Positions 53,832 through 61,633 of a DNA stretch of 64,000 nucleotides are shown piece after piece (positions within the stretch are counted from its first letter, which is position 1; each line of letters begins with the position of its first letter). Source of the DNA: Konateibacter massiliensis (GTDB lineage: Bacteria; Bacillota; Clostridia; Lachnospirales; Lachnospiraceae); the NCBI RefSeq assembly GCF_900184995.1, contig NZ_LT860099.1, positions 1,266,269-1,330,268 on the forward strand. Reading direction: 5' to 3'. Below the pieces are notes generated by a model that was not told the origin of the DNA, ran no database searches, and saw only the letters and a list, made by a program, of their open reading frames with translations. The position numbers and the translations under genes were made by a program.

Positions 53832-54422
53832 ATGGATTGTGTAAAGATTGGTAATTTGATTACAGAATTGAGAAAAGAAAAGAATTTGACACAGAAAAAC
53901 ATTGCCGATTTTCTCGGTATTTCCAATAAAACGGTTTCAAAATGGGAATGTGGTTTGGGCTGCCCCGATTTATCCTTCTGGGCACCGCTTTCTGCAATTC
54001 TCGGCGCAGATATGGCGCAGATGATGGAAGGTGAAATTATTCCAAACAAGCCCGACAATGGAAACATCGCCAGAGTCCGCTTTTATGTCTGCCCTACCTG
54101 CCACAATATACTGTTTGGCACAGGTGGCGCCTCTATTTTCTGCTGCGGACGAAAACTGGAAGCCTTGGTACCACAGACATCAGAAGAACATCTGGATATT
54201 CGTGCGGAGGAAATGGATACTGATTACTATATTTCCTTTGACCATCCAATGGAAAAGGAACATTATATTTCCTTAGCCGCCTATGTGAAAAGTGATACCG
54301 TGCTATTAATCCGTCTGTATCCAGAGCAAAGCCCCGCCTTTCGCATTCCGATAAATGCGGGCGGGAAGCTGTATCTTTATTGTGTGGAGCATGGTTTGAC
54401 CGTGTATTCTAAATTATTTTAG
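53832..54422 (+). CDS. XRE-type regulator fused to a desulfoferrodoxin-like domain
   Basis: A 196-residue protein. The N-terminal helix-turn-helix (about 5-60) is LITELRKEKNLTQKNIADFLGISNKTVSKWECG. A zinc/iron-ribbon follows (CPTCHNILF plus FCCGRKLE, about 85-110). A beta domain then has ISFDHPMEKEHYISLAAYV and YLYCVEHGL, resembling superoxide-reductase/desulfoferrodoxin, with histidines and a cysteine in ligand-like positions. Start 53832 has AAAGGAG seven bases upstream. It may be a redox- or iron-responsive regulator; that is inference. Confidence 0.85.
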   Translation: MDCVKIGNLITELRKEKNLTQKNIADFLGISNKTVSKWECGLGCPDLSFWAPLSAILGADMAQMMEGEIIPNKPDNGNIARVRFYVCPTCHNILFGTGGASIFCCGRKLEALVPQTSEEHLDIRAEEMDTDYYISFDHPMEKEHYISLAAYVKSDTVLLIRLYPEQSPAFRIPINAGGKLYLYCVEHGLTVYSKLF

Positions 54423-54434
54423 TTTTAAGGCAGA

Positions 54435-54458
54435 AGGCTCTGCGATATAGCGGAGCCT
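54435..54458. terminator. Possible bidirectional hairpin between convergent genes
   Basis: AGGCTCTGC / GCGGAGCCT, nine pairs including one G-U, six-base loop, between the XRE-type gene and the GIY-YIG gene. It overlaps the stop codon of the latter. No T run, so termination is doubtful. Confidence 0.35.
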
Positions 54459-54801
54459 ACCTCCACATTTTCGTTGCATGGGAATCAGCCTCCAGACATT
54501 GTCCGCGCAGTTTCTCCAGCTCTGCTGTGTAATCATCCGCAGGATTTTCATATTTTAACGTCCTTATGACGGACAGTTCAAAGCCCTCCTGCCCATACTT
54601 GTTCCAAAGCTCCTGAAGCCGCTTATTCGGATGATAGTTCATCCCGAGTTTTGTATTTGCGCTGTTAAAATCAGCTCTTGTATCCTTTGAAATTCCAAGA
54701 AAGGATTCCCCCGTCGCTTTGCAGCGGTAAGATATAATTCCCATTTCCGGGTGCCTGTTTTTATACTCCTCAAGGAGCTGTTTTCTTCTATTTGTTTCCA
54801 T
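54457..54801 (-). CDS. GIY-YIG nuclease-like protein with altered active site
   Basis: A 114-residue protein with a GIY-YIG-like fold. MGIISYRCKATGESFLGISK (about 19-38) sits where GIY...YIG is expected but reads GII and FLG. The basic residue in TRADFNS and the NKYGQEGFE segment are retained. Loss of the tyrosines suggests a non-catalytic or altered enzyme; similar small proteins are common in Firmicutes. It ends two bases inside the shared hairpin. Monocistronic; a 107-base gap upstream shows nothing notable. Confidence 0.72.
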   Translation of the reverse strand: METNRRKQLLEEYKNRHPEMGIISYRCKATGESFLGISKDTRADFNSANTKLGMNYHPNKRLQELWNKYGQEGFELSVIRTLKYENPADDYTAELEKLRGQCLEADSHATKMWR

Positions 54802-54908
54802 GTTGCCTCTTATCCTTTCCTTTGATTTTTTATCTTCTGTCTCAGTATAAGAAAAAGCAGCATAAAAAACAATCCACGCTCCGTAGACTATAGGAAGCGC
54901 AGATTTAT

Positions 54909-55553
54909 CTATTTCTCATTTACTCCGATTTTTTTACACAAATCCTGCAGGCAGCACTTTTCACAGTATGGCTTCGTCCTTGCTGTACAGACATCCCTGC
55001 CATGAAAAACAAGACGATGGCAGAAATCACTGCCCTCCTCTGGCGGTATAATCTTCCACAGTGCCATTTCAACCTTTTTCGGCTCTTTGATGTCGTCCAC
55101 CAGCCCCATACGGTTGACCAGACGGATACAATGAGTATCTGTCACAATCGCCGGTTTTCCAAACACATCACCCATAATCAGATTTGCGCTCTTTCTTCCT
55201 ACACCCGGAAGCTTTAGCAACGCATCAAAGTCATCCGGTACCTTTCCGCTGTATTCATCACGCAGTATTTTCATACAGGCACTGATATCCTTCGCCTTGC
55301 TTTTTCCAAGCCCGCAAGGTCTCACAATCTCCTCAATCTTATCTACCTCCGCTTCCGCCAAGGCATTTAGGTCAGGATATTGTTTATACAGCTCCTCCAC
55401 CACAATATTTACCCGCGCATCTGTGCACTGTGCCGCCAAACGTACACCTACCAGCAGTTTCCATGCCTGATCATAATCCAAGGTGCAGCCCGCGTCGGGA
55501 TATTCTTTTTTCAGTCGCTCTATAATTTCCAAGGCTCGTTGTTTCTTCGTCAT
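54909..55553 (-). CDS. nth: Endonuclease III
   Basis: A 214-residue DNA glycosylase/AP lyase for oxidised pyrimidines. The helix-hairpin-helix LPGVGRKSANLIMGDVFG carries the catalytic lysine, and VTDTHCIRLVNRMGL the catalytic aspartate. The 4Fe-4S cysteines are in CTARTKPYCEKCCLQDLC; spacing of the first two is seven residues rather than the usual six. The start at 55553 has CGGAGG seven bases upstream. It follows the cupin gene by 31 bases. Confidence 0.95.
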   Translation of the reverse strand: MTKKQRALEIIERLKKEYPDAGCTLDYDQAWKLLVGVRLAAQCTDARVNIVVEELYKQYPDLNALAEAEVDKIEEIVRPCGLGKSKAKDISACMKILRDEYSGKVPDDFDALLKLPGVGRKSANLIMGDVFGKPAIVTDTHCIRLVNRMGLVDDIKEPKKVEMALWKIIPPEEGSDFCHRLVFHGRDVCTARTKPYCEKCCLQDLCKKIGVNEK

Positions 55554-55584
55554 CTTATCCTCCGTTTTACATTCGGTATAACAT

Positions 55585-56007
55585 TTATTCTTCCTTTTCC
55601 GCCTCATCCTTTGTGCGATGTATCGTTCCCCATGGATGATTTGGCGGTGAGTATGTAGAGGATACTTTTAGAGGGCCTCTTCCGGCATTTATCACATTAT
55701 GCCAGGTTCCCGCCGGCACAAAAACAACATCTCCTCTGCCTATACACTGGCAAAAGCCCTGCTGCCTGCAATCACCTATTTTAACTATCGCTCTTCCCTG
55801 CTCTATTCTGATAAATTGGTCCACATCATCATGCATTTCCAATCCAATTTCTCCGCAAGGCGGAATACACATCAGCGTCATCTGCATGTAAGTTCCTGTC
55901 CAAATGGCGGTACGAAAATTTGTGTTCTGCATTGCCATTTGCCCGACATTCGCTATATACGGTTTAGGTCCATTGTCCATTCTGCTTATACAACGGTCAT
56001 AATTCAT
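55585..56007 (-). CDS. Cupin domain protein
   Basis: A 140-residue single-domain cupin. Motif 1 is GEIGLEMHDDVDQFIRIEQGRA (about 52-73) and motif 2 DVVFVPAGTWHNVINAG (about 93-109). The usual first-motif HXH is reduced to a single histidine (MHDDVDQ), so metal binding may differ. No signal peptide. Substrate unknown; many small Clostridia cupins of this kind are of unassigned role. Upstream of nth, probably co-transcribed. Confidence 0.85.
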   Translation of the reverse strand: MNYDRCISRMDNGPKPYIANVGQMAMQNTNFRTAIWTGTYMQMTLMCIPPCGEIGLEMHDDVDQFIRIEQGRAIVKIGDCRQQGFCQCIGRGDVVFVPAGTWHNVINAGRGPLKVSSTYSPPNHPWGTIHRTKDEAEKEE

Positions 56008-56082
56008 AGGAAGCTCCGTTTTACTTTTTTATTATGATATGTTTTGATTGCAATTTGGTGCAAAACTATCGCATCTATACAC

Positions 56083-56772
56083 TCAATCTTGTTCGGACTT
56101 CTTACAACGGTTACGATACTCATCCATAATATCTCTGAATATCTCGCCATTCGTCGGCGGCGTATATGTTACAGCATTTGCTCCCGCTTCAATAACTGCC
56201 TCAATTGTCTCTCTGCTTGGTCCTCCGGTCGCAATGATTGGAAATGTTTCATCAATCCGGCGCAGTGCCTTGATAATCTCGACGGTATTCTTTCCACCGG
56301 ATACATTAATAATCTTAGCTCCCGAATTCAGCATTCTCTCCTCTAGGTTCTCATCAATCGAAATAATGGATAATACAATCGGAATATCAATATATTCTGC
56401 CAGCTCTTTTACAAATTCTGTTTTGGTCGGGGCATTTAGCACTACAGCCGTCGCTCCATGCAACTCGGCATCTAAGGCAATATCACGAACCCTGGCTCCC
56501 GCCGTCGTGCCTCCACCGACACCTGCAAAAACCGGCTTCTGCGATACATCAATAATTGCATTTGTAATCTGCATGGTAGGGGTAAACGGATATACGGCAA
56601 TCACGGCATCCGCATTACAATTTGCGATGACGGCAACATCTGTGGAAAATAGAACTGATTTAATCCGCTTTCCATTGATAATAATTCCTGTTGCCCGGTT
56701 AATAATATCAGGTACAATTACTGTATGACCGCGTAATTGCGTGTTAATTCTTGGCACAATTCTATCTTTCAT
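56083..56772 (-). CDS. TIM-barrel protein of unknown substrate
   Basis: A 229-residue (beta/alpha)8 protein. Alternating strands end in phosphate-binding-like turns: VFAGVGGGTTAGARV, IINVSGGKNTVEII and PIIATGGPSRETIEAVIEAGANAVTYTPP. This pattern resembles HisA/HisF/ThiE-type ribulose-phosphate-binding barrels. Databases often label such proteins only as hydrolase. No biosynthetic neighbours help define it. Cytoplasmic, monocistronic; a family-2 hairpin repeat lies 50 bases upstream. Confidence 0.7.
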   Translation of the reverse strand: MKDRIVPRINTQLRGHTVIVPDIINRATGIIINGKRIKSVLFSTDVAVIANCNADAVIAVYPFTPTMQITNAIIDVSQKPVFAGVGGGTTAGARVRDIALDAELHGATAVVLNAPTKTEFVKELAEYIDIPIVLSIISIDENLEERMLNSGAKIINVSGGKNTVEIIKALRRIDETFPIIATGGPSRETIEAVIEAGANAVTYTPPTNGEIFRDIMDEYRNRCKKSEQD

Positions 56773-56821
56773 ATGTACAGCCCCTTTACTTTTATAGCAA
56801 TCACTGTATCTATTATATCAT

Positions 56822-56857
56822 AAATCCTTAGCTCGTAAAATACCTCGCTAAGGATTT
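56822..56857. repeat. Family-2 hairpin repeat
   Basis: AAATCCTTAGC (56822-56832) / GCTAAGGATTT (56847-56857), eleven perfect pairs around the 14-base loop TCGTAAAATACCTC. The loop matches the copies at 37687-37828 and 60889-60943. It lies in the 115-base gap between two minus-strand genes. Confidence 0.75.
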
Positions 56858-56887
56858 GGACATATCATGCCGAAGATTATTTTATCT

Positions 56888-57256
56888 CTATTTTAAGCCC
56901 TTACAAATCGGTATCAGGCATATGAGCAAAAGAATACCGATTAATCCTACCACAATACCTACCACAAGCTTTCCCCATACCATTGCAAAGCACATACCGA
57001 TTCCAAGTGCCAATGCACCAACAATTCCAAGAAAAACCGTGGCAATGGATTTTGAATTAATTTTGATTGGTTCCTTATGTTCCATCCTTCTCCAAACAAA
57101 AACAGTAATCAATGCAAACACCAGTCCCACACAGCCTACGGCAACTCCGGGCCGGAATGCCTGCCATTCTGGCAGCATCGTCATACACATTCCCAGTGCA
57201 AAAAAAATACAGCTTATCGTCCCCAAAATCATTGCGACAAAATTACTTTTTTTCAT
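56888..57256 (-). CDS. Small four-helix membrane protein
   Basis: A 122-residue hydrophobic protein. Four membrane helices (about 5-25, 33-52, 70-90 and 97-116) are connected by a short basic loop (RRMEHKEPIKINSK). The glycine/methionine-rich last two helices are LGIVGALALGIGMCFAMVWGKLVVGIVVGLIGI. I do not recognise the family. AAGGAGG lies eight bases before the ATG. It follows the coiled-coil gene by one base, so the two proteins are probably made together. Confidence 0.75.
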   Translation of the reverse strand: MKKSNFVAMILGTISCIFFALGMCMTMLPEWQAFRPGVAVGCVGLVFALITVFVWRRMEHKEPIKINSKSIATVFLGIVGALALGIGMCFAMVWGKLVVGIVVGLIGILLLICLIPICKGLK

Positions 57257-57257
57257 A

Positions 57258-57461
57258 TTATTTATCCTCCTTCTCCTCTATGTTTTCCTCATCAACCTTT
57301 TCTAAAAACCTGTCTACAAACTTTTGCTCTACTTTCTTATAACTGCCTACGACAGTGTCTTCAATCTTTTGATAGCCACCTACCACGGTATCCTCTATCC
57401 TTTGATAAACCTCCTTTACCTTTTCCTCTGTTTTTCCTGTTTTCAACTTATATTCGCTCAT
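57258..57461 (-). CDS. Small repetitive coiled-coil protein
   Basis: A 67-residue charged protein. It contains three near-repeats: VYQRIEDTVVGG, GYQKIEDTVVGS and SYKKVEQKFVDR, with an 11-residue period, then an acidic tail. An amphipathic helix is likely. AAGGAGG precedes the ATG. It is directly upstream of the four-helix membrane gene. It resembles small stress-associated proteins of Lachnospiraceae in style, but I cannot name a family. Confidence 0.72.
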   Translation of the reverse strand: MSEYKLKTGKTEEKVKEVYQRIEDTVVGGYQKIEDTVVGSYKKVEQKFVDRFLEKVDEENIEEKEDK

Positions 57462-57554
57462 TTTTACAGCCTCCTTTTCTTTGATGATATAAAAATAACA
57501 CTTCTATGTTTCTGCTCTATTTCTGTTTTGTTTGAAAAATATTAATATCAAAAA

Positions 57555-57577
57555 GAGCCTTGAGATACTCAAGGCTC
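57555..57577 (-). terminator. Terminator of the two-component/membrane-protein operon
   Basis: GAGCCTTGAG / CTCAAGGCTC, ten perfect pairs with a three-base loop, followed by TTTTTGAT on the minus strand, immediately after the stop at 57578. Confidence 0.92.
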
Positions 57578-58504
57578 CTAAAAATTTTCTTCCGGCAAAA
57601 ACATTCGTTTTTGCTTTTTCGAATTATATATCATATATATCCCAATAACTAATATTATCACGCATATTATCGCACCCGTAGTTCCATTCATCATCTGTTG
57701 GTTCAGTCCATTTTCTTCTCCAAAGGAAACGAACATCGCGGTTTGCAGAGAAAGAAGGGATACCAGAGCATCGGCATATCCAATATTTCGGATCGTCGAC
57801 AGAAGCGGTGACTTTAGTTTTTTTGTCTTAATCATATTAATAACAGAAAGAATAACCTTGTAGAACGTGTATGCAGCCACCGCAAAAATCAAAGTTCCCG
57901 GATAACTGCTCCCTCCTTCCTTGTGTAGCAGTAAGAGAACTGCACCTCCTAATGCAATGGTTATCAAAGCCAATAAAATTCCACATTTGCGATACACCAT
58001 TAGTTCCTTCATTCTTCTGTTTGTATTTACATCTTGCCTTGCTATGTTTCTTTCCTGCCAAACAGCAATAAATCGCATAAAACTCAGAACAATATAATAT
58101 GCCGCAAGGGAACCAAACCACTCAGAACGATACACAATTCCAAATATTCCATTTCCGACAGCATACAATAAATTAATAAAGAAGGAGAACGAGGTAGAAA
58201 AAATTGTACGGTAACGATAATCCATATATAATCTGTTTGTAAAACGATTACCTTCAATCCAAGATCTGATTCTCGCTCTGACACCATGGGTAAAATCATA
58301 AATTAAATAGTAACACGATAAAATCATTCCACCAGCCGCAATTATATAAATCATGATATCTGCGGCATAAGGCAAATATTTGTAAACAGTTTCCGCAATT
58401 GACAAAACTCCCAAAAGCAAGGATGCAAGATATAGAAGCAGACGAAACTGCACTTTTATATTCGGTAGTTTTACCTTTTTTATTTTCATCTTAGGTATAT
58501 TCAT
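57578..58504 (-). CDS. Polytopic membrane protein of unknown function
   Basis: A 308-residue protein. A lysine-rich cytoplasmic N-terminus (about 1-20) precedes seven or eight membrane helices, with a basic loop HGVRARIRSWIEGNRFTNRL after the second helix and another (QERNIARQDVNTNRRMKELM) mid-protein. No transporter or enzyme motif is recognised. It is the last gene of the RR-HK-membrane protein operon and ends one base before its terminator. It may be an effector or co-sensor of that system (inference). Confidence 0.7.
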   Translation of the reverse strand: MNIPKMKIKKVKLPNIKVQFRLLLYLASLLLGVLSIAETVYKYLPYAADIMIYIIAAGGMILSCYYLIYDFTHGVRARIRSWIEGNRFTNRLYMDYRYRTIFSTSFSFFINLLYAVGNGIFGIVYRSEWFGSLAAYYIVLSFMRFIAVWQERNIARQDVNTNRRMKELMVYRKCGILLALITIALGGAVLLLLHKEGGSSYPGTLIFAVAAYTFYKVILSVINMIKTKKLKSPLLSTIRNIGYADALVSLLSLQTAMFVSFGEENGLNQQMMNGTTGAIICVIILVIGIYMIYNSKKQKRMFLPEENF

Positions 58505-58536
58505 AAATCACCTTTTGACAGAGCAGATATTCTCCT

Positions 58537-59079
58537 CTATTCATTTCCCAACAGTCGATTTCCTTTTTCACAAATCTCGTAAATTTCATCGTACTTATCT
58601 TCCACCAGAGGCGTCACAACTTCTTCTCTCTTTCTTAGCATTGATACGAAACAAAAATATGGCAATATCCAGCCTGCAAAACCAGGAATTGCAAGCAAAA
58701 CACAAAGCCAGATGATTGGCGGCGTTGCCGTTACTGCGAAAACAGCTCCTGTCATAAACATCGTTCCTGCTACCCCTATGGAAATTGCGGCAGCGGTTGC
58801 CTTTGATGTTTTTGAATTCTCCAGTTTATCAATCTGCTTCACGCAGTCCTCAAAGTTCCTCTGTAATCTGGTAAGCTCTGCCCTATTCATGATTCTTCGG
58901 TCTCGTTTCAGCCGGATAATAGTCTTTCCCACTTCCTTTGGTGGACTCTGATTAGAATCCGGCTCCCAGCCAAAGCTTCGATATCCGTCAATATACATAG
59001 ATACCATGCTGCTGTCCGTCAGTAATTCTTTATATTCATATCCGATATATGACCGTTTATTTTTTCCTTCCATATCCAC
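58537..59079 (-). CDS. Two-helix membrane protein downstream of the histidine kinase
   Basis: A 180-residue protein. The charged N-terminal part (about 1-85, with GYRSFGWEPDSNQSPPKEVGKTIIRLKRDR) is cytoplasmic. Two adjacent helices (about 95-117 and 123-147) form a hairpin, and a charged tail follows. The likely start is GTG 59079, sharing its first base with the kinase stop and 12 bases from GGAGG; ATG 59073 is the alternative. Not recognised as a named family. Position points to a role linked to the two-component system. Confidence 0.7.
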   Translation of the reverse strand: MDMEGKNKRSYIGYEYKELLTDSSMVSMYIDGYRSFGWEPDSNQSPPKEVGKTIIRLKRDRRIMNRAELTRLQRNFEDCVKQIDKLENSKTSKATAAAISIGVAGTMFMTGAVFAVTATPPIIWLCVLLAIPGFAGWILPYFCFVSMLRKREEVVTPLVEDKYDEIYEICEKGNRLLGNE

Positions 59080-60167
59080 TATTTATCATTTCCTCCTTTC
59101 GTATTTACAGGCAACGTCACAGTAAATGTGCTTCCTTTTTCCGGCTCACTTTCTACTGTAATCGTTCCACCCATTATTTGTACAATACGAAAAGCCAACG
59201 CAAGCCCCAATCCATTTCCTTCCACCGATCGGGAAGTATCCCCCTGGTAAAATTTATCAAAAATATGTCTTATCGTTTCCTTTGACATTCCACAGCCTGT
59301 ATCACTGACAGAGACAATAATCTCATGCTCTGTCGATGTCTGCTTCAAACTAATTTTGCCGCCGGGTGATGTAAACTTAATTGCATTAGACAAAAGATTT
59401 GTCCATACCAGCTCCAAAAGACTTGCGTCTGCCTCAATGCTCACCCTGTCTTCCATATCTACCTCAAACTCCAACTGCTTTTCTTCCCATACCGCCTCAT
59501 ATTGCAACGCACTTTGGCACAGCTGTTCACATAAATCATATTCTTCCATAATCGGCTGTATATTTTGTTTTTCCAGCTTGTTGATTTTTAGTATATTCGT
59601 TATAAGTGCCGATAATTTCCTGCCTGACCAAATCATTGTCATCACATTTTCTTTTTGCTTCTCATCCAGTTCTGAGTTTTGGAGCAGCTCTGCTGTGTTC
59701 AGCATAACCGCAAGCGGAGTCTTAATTTCATGTGACACACTAGAAAAAAAGTCTGTTTTCAATGTTTCGATACTTCCTAACTCCTCCACCATTTTATTAA
59801 AGTCCATTATCAATACATCCAGATAATCCATATTTTCCTTGGTGTGTATGGGAGAAAGATATACCGAAAAATCTCCGTTCGCAACCTGATTTGCCGCCTG
59901 CGCTATCTCCTTCATCGGTTTTTCATAGGTATTGCGAATCTGCCGCCTTGTATAAAGTGTATATCCGACTGATACTGCCACCCAATATAATATTATGATA
60001 AACACGGCAAGATAACCATTCAAATGATGAGCATTTATTTGAACCACTAATCCCGCATGGGCAGCCCCCACTAGCAGCAGCATTATCAAGGTAACAAAGA
60101 AAAGGGAAATCGGAAAATGTGTGTCTCTGACCTTATATTTTTGTTCCGGCATTCTATCCTCGTTCAT
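59079..60167 (-). CDS. Sensor histidine kinase (HAMP-HisKA type)
   Basis: A 362-residue kinase with two closely spaced membrane helices (about 20-40 and 50-72) and almost no outside loop. A HAMP domain (about 75-125) precedes the phosphoacceptor motif FFSSVSHEIKTPLAVMLNTAELL (about 141-163). The GHKL domain has the N box LVWTNLLSNAIKFTSPGG and G boxes VSDTGCGMS and VEGNGLGLALAFRIVQIMGG. It pairs with the OmpR-type regulator 12 bases upstream. Lack of a sensor domain fits membrane or partner-protein sensing. Confidence 0.95.
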   Translation of the reverse strand: MNEDRMPEQKYKVRDTHFPISLFFVTLIMLLLVGAAHAGLVVQINAHHLNGYLAVFIIILYWVAVSVGYTLYTRRQIRNTYEKPMKEIAQAANQVANGDFSVYLSPIHTKENMDYLDVLIMDFNKMVEELGSIETLKTDFFSSVSHEIKTPLAVMLNTAELLQNSELDEKQKENVMTMIWSGRKLSALITNILKINKLEKQNIQPIMEEYDLCEQLCQSALQYEAVWEEKQLEFEVDMEDRVSIEADASLLELVWTNLLSNAIKFTSPGGKISLKQTSTEHEIIVSVSDTGCGMSKETIRHIFDKFYQGDTSRSVEGNGLGLALAFRIVQIMGGTITVESEPEKGSTFTVTLPVNTKGGNDK

Positions 60168-60179
60168 TCCACACCTCCA

Positions 60180-60854
60180 TCATTTCTTTAATACTGCTTT
60201 ATATCCCAATCCCCTGATTGTCTTAATCTCAAAATCACTGCAATCAGAAAATTTGTCCCGCAGCTTCGTTATATATACATCGACTGCCCGCAGGCTGGTT
60301 TCACTGTCTATTCCCCAGAATTCGTCCATAAGCTGTGCTCTGGAGAATGTTTTATTTGGATAGGAAAGCAGTTTATAGATAATATTAAATTCCCTTGTAG
60401 TGGTAGGAAGCTCCTCTCCTTCCACTGTCGCTGACATGGCATCTGCATCCAGTATCAGACTGCCAATCTCAATTTTGCGTTCCATTTCGATATTAGCCCG
60501 TCGAAGCAACGCCCTGACACGAAGCAAAAGCTCGTCCAGTTCAATCGGCTTTACCATGTAATCATCAATACCAAGCTTAAATCCCCTCTGTTTTGATGAC
60601 AAATCATCCTTTGCTGACATAAATAAAATAGGGATTGACCGGTTTACACGTCGTACCATCTCAGCGAATTCAAATCCATCTGCTCCCGGCATCATAATAT
60701 CAGAAATAATCATCTCATATATATTCTGATACAGTTCATCATAAGCGTCCTCTACATTCAAACAGCCTTTTGCCACAAACCCGCTGTTATTCAAGTAGGA
60801 ACAAACGATTTTATTTAAGTTTGCGTCGTCCTCAACCACCAAAATGTGAATCAT
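60180..60854 (-). CDS. Response regulator, OmpR/PhoB family
   Basis: A 224-residue regulator. The receiver domain has ILVVEDDANLNKIV, the phosphoacceptor aspartate in MIISDIMMPGADGFE (about 52) and the lysine in DDYMVKPIELDEL. The C-terminal winged helix is intact (TTREFNIIYKLLSYPNKTFSRAQLMDEFWG... VDVYITKLRDKF). First gene of an operon with the HAMP kinase and two membrane proteins. A family-2 repeat lies 35 bases upstream. Confidence 0.95.
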   Translation of the reverse strand: MIHILVVEDDANLNKIVCSYLNNSGFVAKGCLNVEDAYDELYQNIYEMIISDIMMPGADGFEFAEMVRRVNRSIPILFMSAKDDLSSKQRGFKLGIDDYMVKPIELDELLLRVRALLRRANIEMERKIEIGSLILDADAMSATVEGEELPTTTREFNIIYKLLSYPNKTFSRAQLMDEFWGIDSETSLRAVDVYITKLRDKFSDCSDFEIKTIRGLGYKAVLKK

Positions 60855-60888
60855 ATTCTATCTCCCTTTTTATTTTATTTTTTGAATT

Positions 60889-60943
60889 GTACCATAAATA
60901 CTAAGCTCGTGAAATACCTCGCCAAGCGCGATTATTATACCAT
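60889..60943. repeat. Family-2 hairpin repeat upstream of the OmpR-type regulator
   Basis: GTACCATAAATACTAAG, then CTCGTGAAATACCTCGCCAAG, then TATTATACCATA: the same left arm and loop as 37687-37735, with a more diverged right arm. It overlaps the likely promoter region of the response regulator gene. Confidence 0.7.
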
Positions 60944-60970
60944 AGAATTGTTTGAGAATTGTTAAAATAT

Positions 60971-61003
60971 AAAATCCCTTGCAACTTTTTTGCAAAGGAT
61001 TTT
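60971..61003 (-). terminator. Terminator of the metal-uptake operon
   Basis: AAAATCCCTTGCAA / TTGCAAAGGATTTT, fourteen positions with one mismatch, five-base loop; ten bases past the lipoprotein stop. The minus strand continues ATATTTTAAC. Confidence 0.75.
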
Positions 61004-61013
61004 ACACCACCTA

Positions 61014-61625
61014 TTATTCATTTACCACTTCCATCGTTGCATCTTTTAGCTGACAGTATAAAATACTGTCCCCGTCTTCTCTATAAGTTTCAAAGGTTCC
61101 TTGTATCACAATCGGCGTATTTTCTTCCGGATACTCATCTGGGTAAACATGACTGCCATCATCCCACACAAATTCGATTCCTTGCGCACAACAAGCTGCC
61201 GCATCCGCTATCATGCAGTAATGATAATATTTTTCCATTTTCTCATAATAAGATGAGGAATAAGTACCGTCCATGCGAAAGGTCTTCCCAACATAAACAT
61301 CCGGTTCTACCATCATCTGATATATCGTGGCATACACCATATCGCTTCCCATAACCGTAAGGTCATAGTCAACACCATCACTGTTTTCTGTATTCGTTTC
61401 CTGAGGTAGTTCCGTGAATGCATCTGTCACGACATCTGTTTTTGTATCTGCATTTTCAGGCTCCGCATTATTGTTTTTTGTTTCGGCATTATCTATCTGC
61501 TCATTGATTACCGCGTCTACCGCATTGCCGCTATTGACACGGTTGTAGCTGCTTTCATTCTTACTACAGCCACTCACGAATAAAACCACTAAAAATAGGA
61601 TTATTATTTTTTCCATATATTTCAT
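61014..61625 (-). CDS. Lipoprotein of the zinc/manganese uptake operon
   Basis: A 203-residue exported lipoprotein. The signal peptide ends LFVSGCS (cysteine at about 19), followed by a Asn/Glu/Thr-rich linker (about 20-85). A compact domain (about 95-203) has VYVGKTFRMDGTYSSSYYE, a YYHYCMIADAAACCAQGIEF segment with three cysteines, and an OB-like end (IVIQGTFETYREDGDSILYCQL). No named family is recalled. Eight bases after the permease stop and before the operon terminator, so it is linked to metal uptake. Start 61625 has GGAGG 11 bases upstream. Confidence 0.8.
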   Translation of the reverse strand: MKYMEKIIILFLVVLFVSGCSKNESSYNRVNSGNAVDAVINEQIDNAETKNNNAEPENADTKTDVVTDAFTELPQETNTENSDGVDYDLTVMGSDMVYATIYQMMVEPDVYVGKTFRMDGTYSSSYYEKMEKYYHYCMIADAAACCAQGIEFVWDDGSHVYPDEYPEENTPIVIQGTFETYREDGDSILYCQLKDATMEVVNE

Positions 61626-61633
61626 ATATAATA

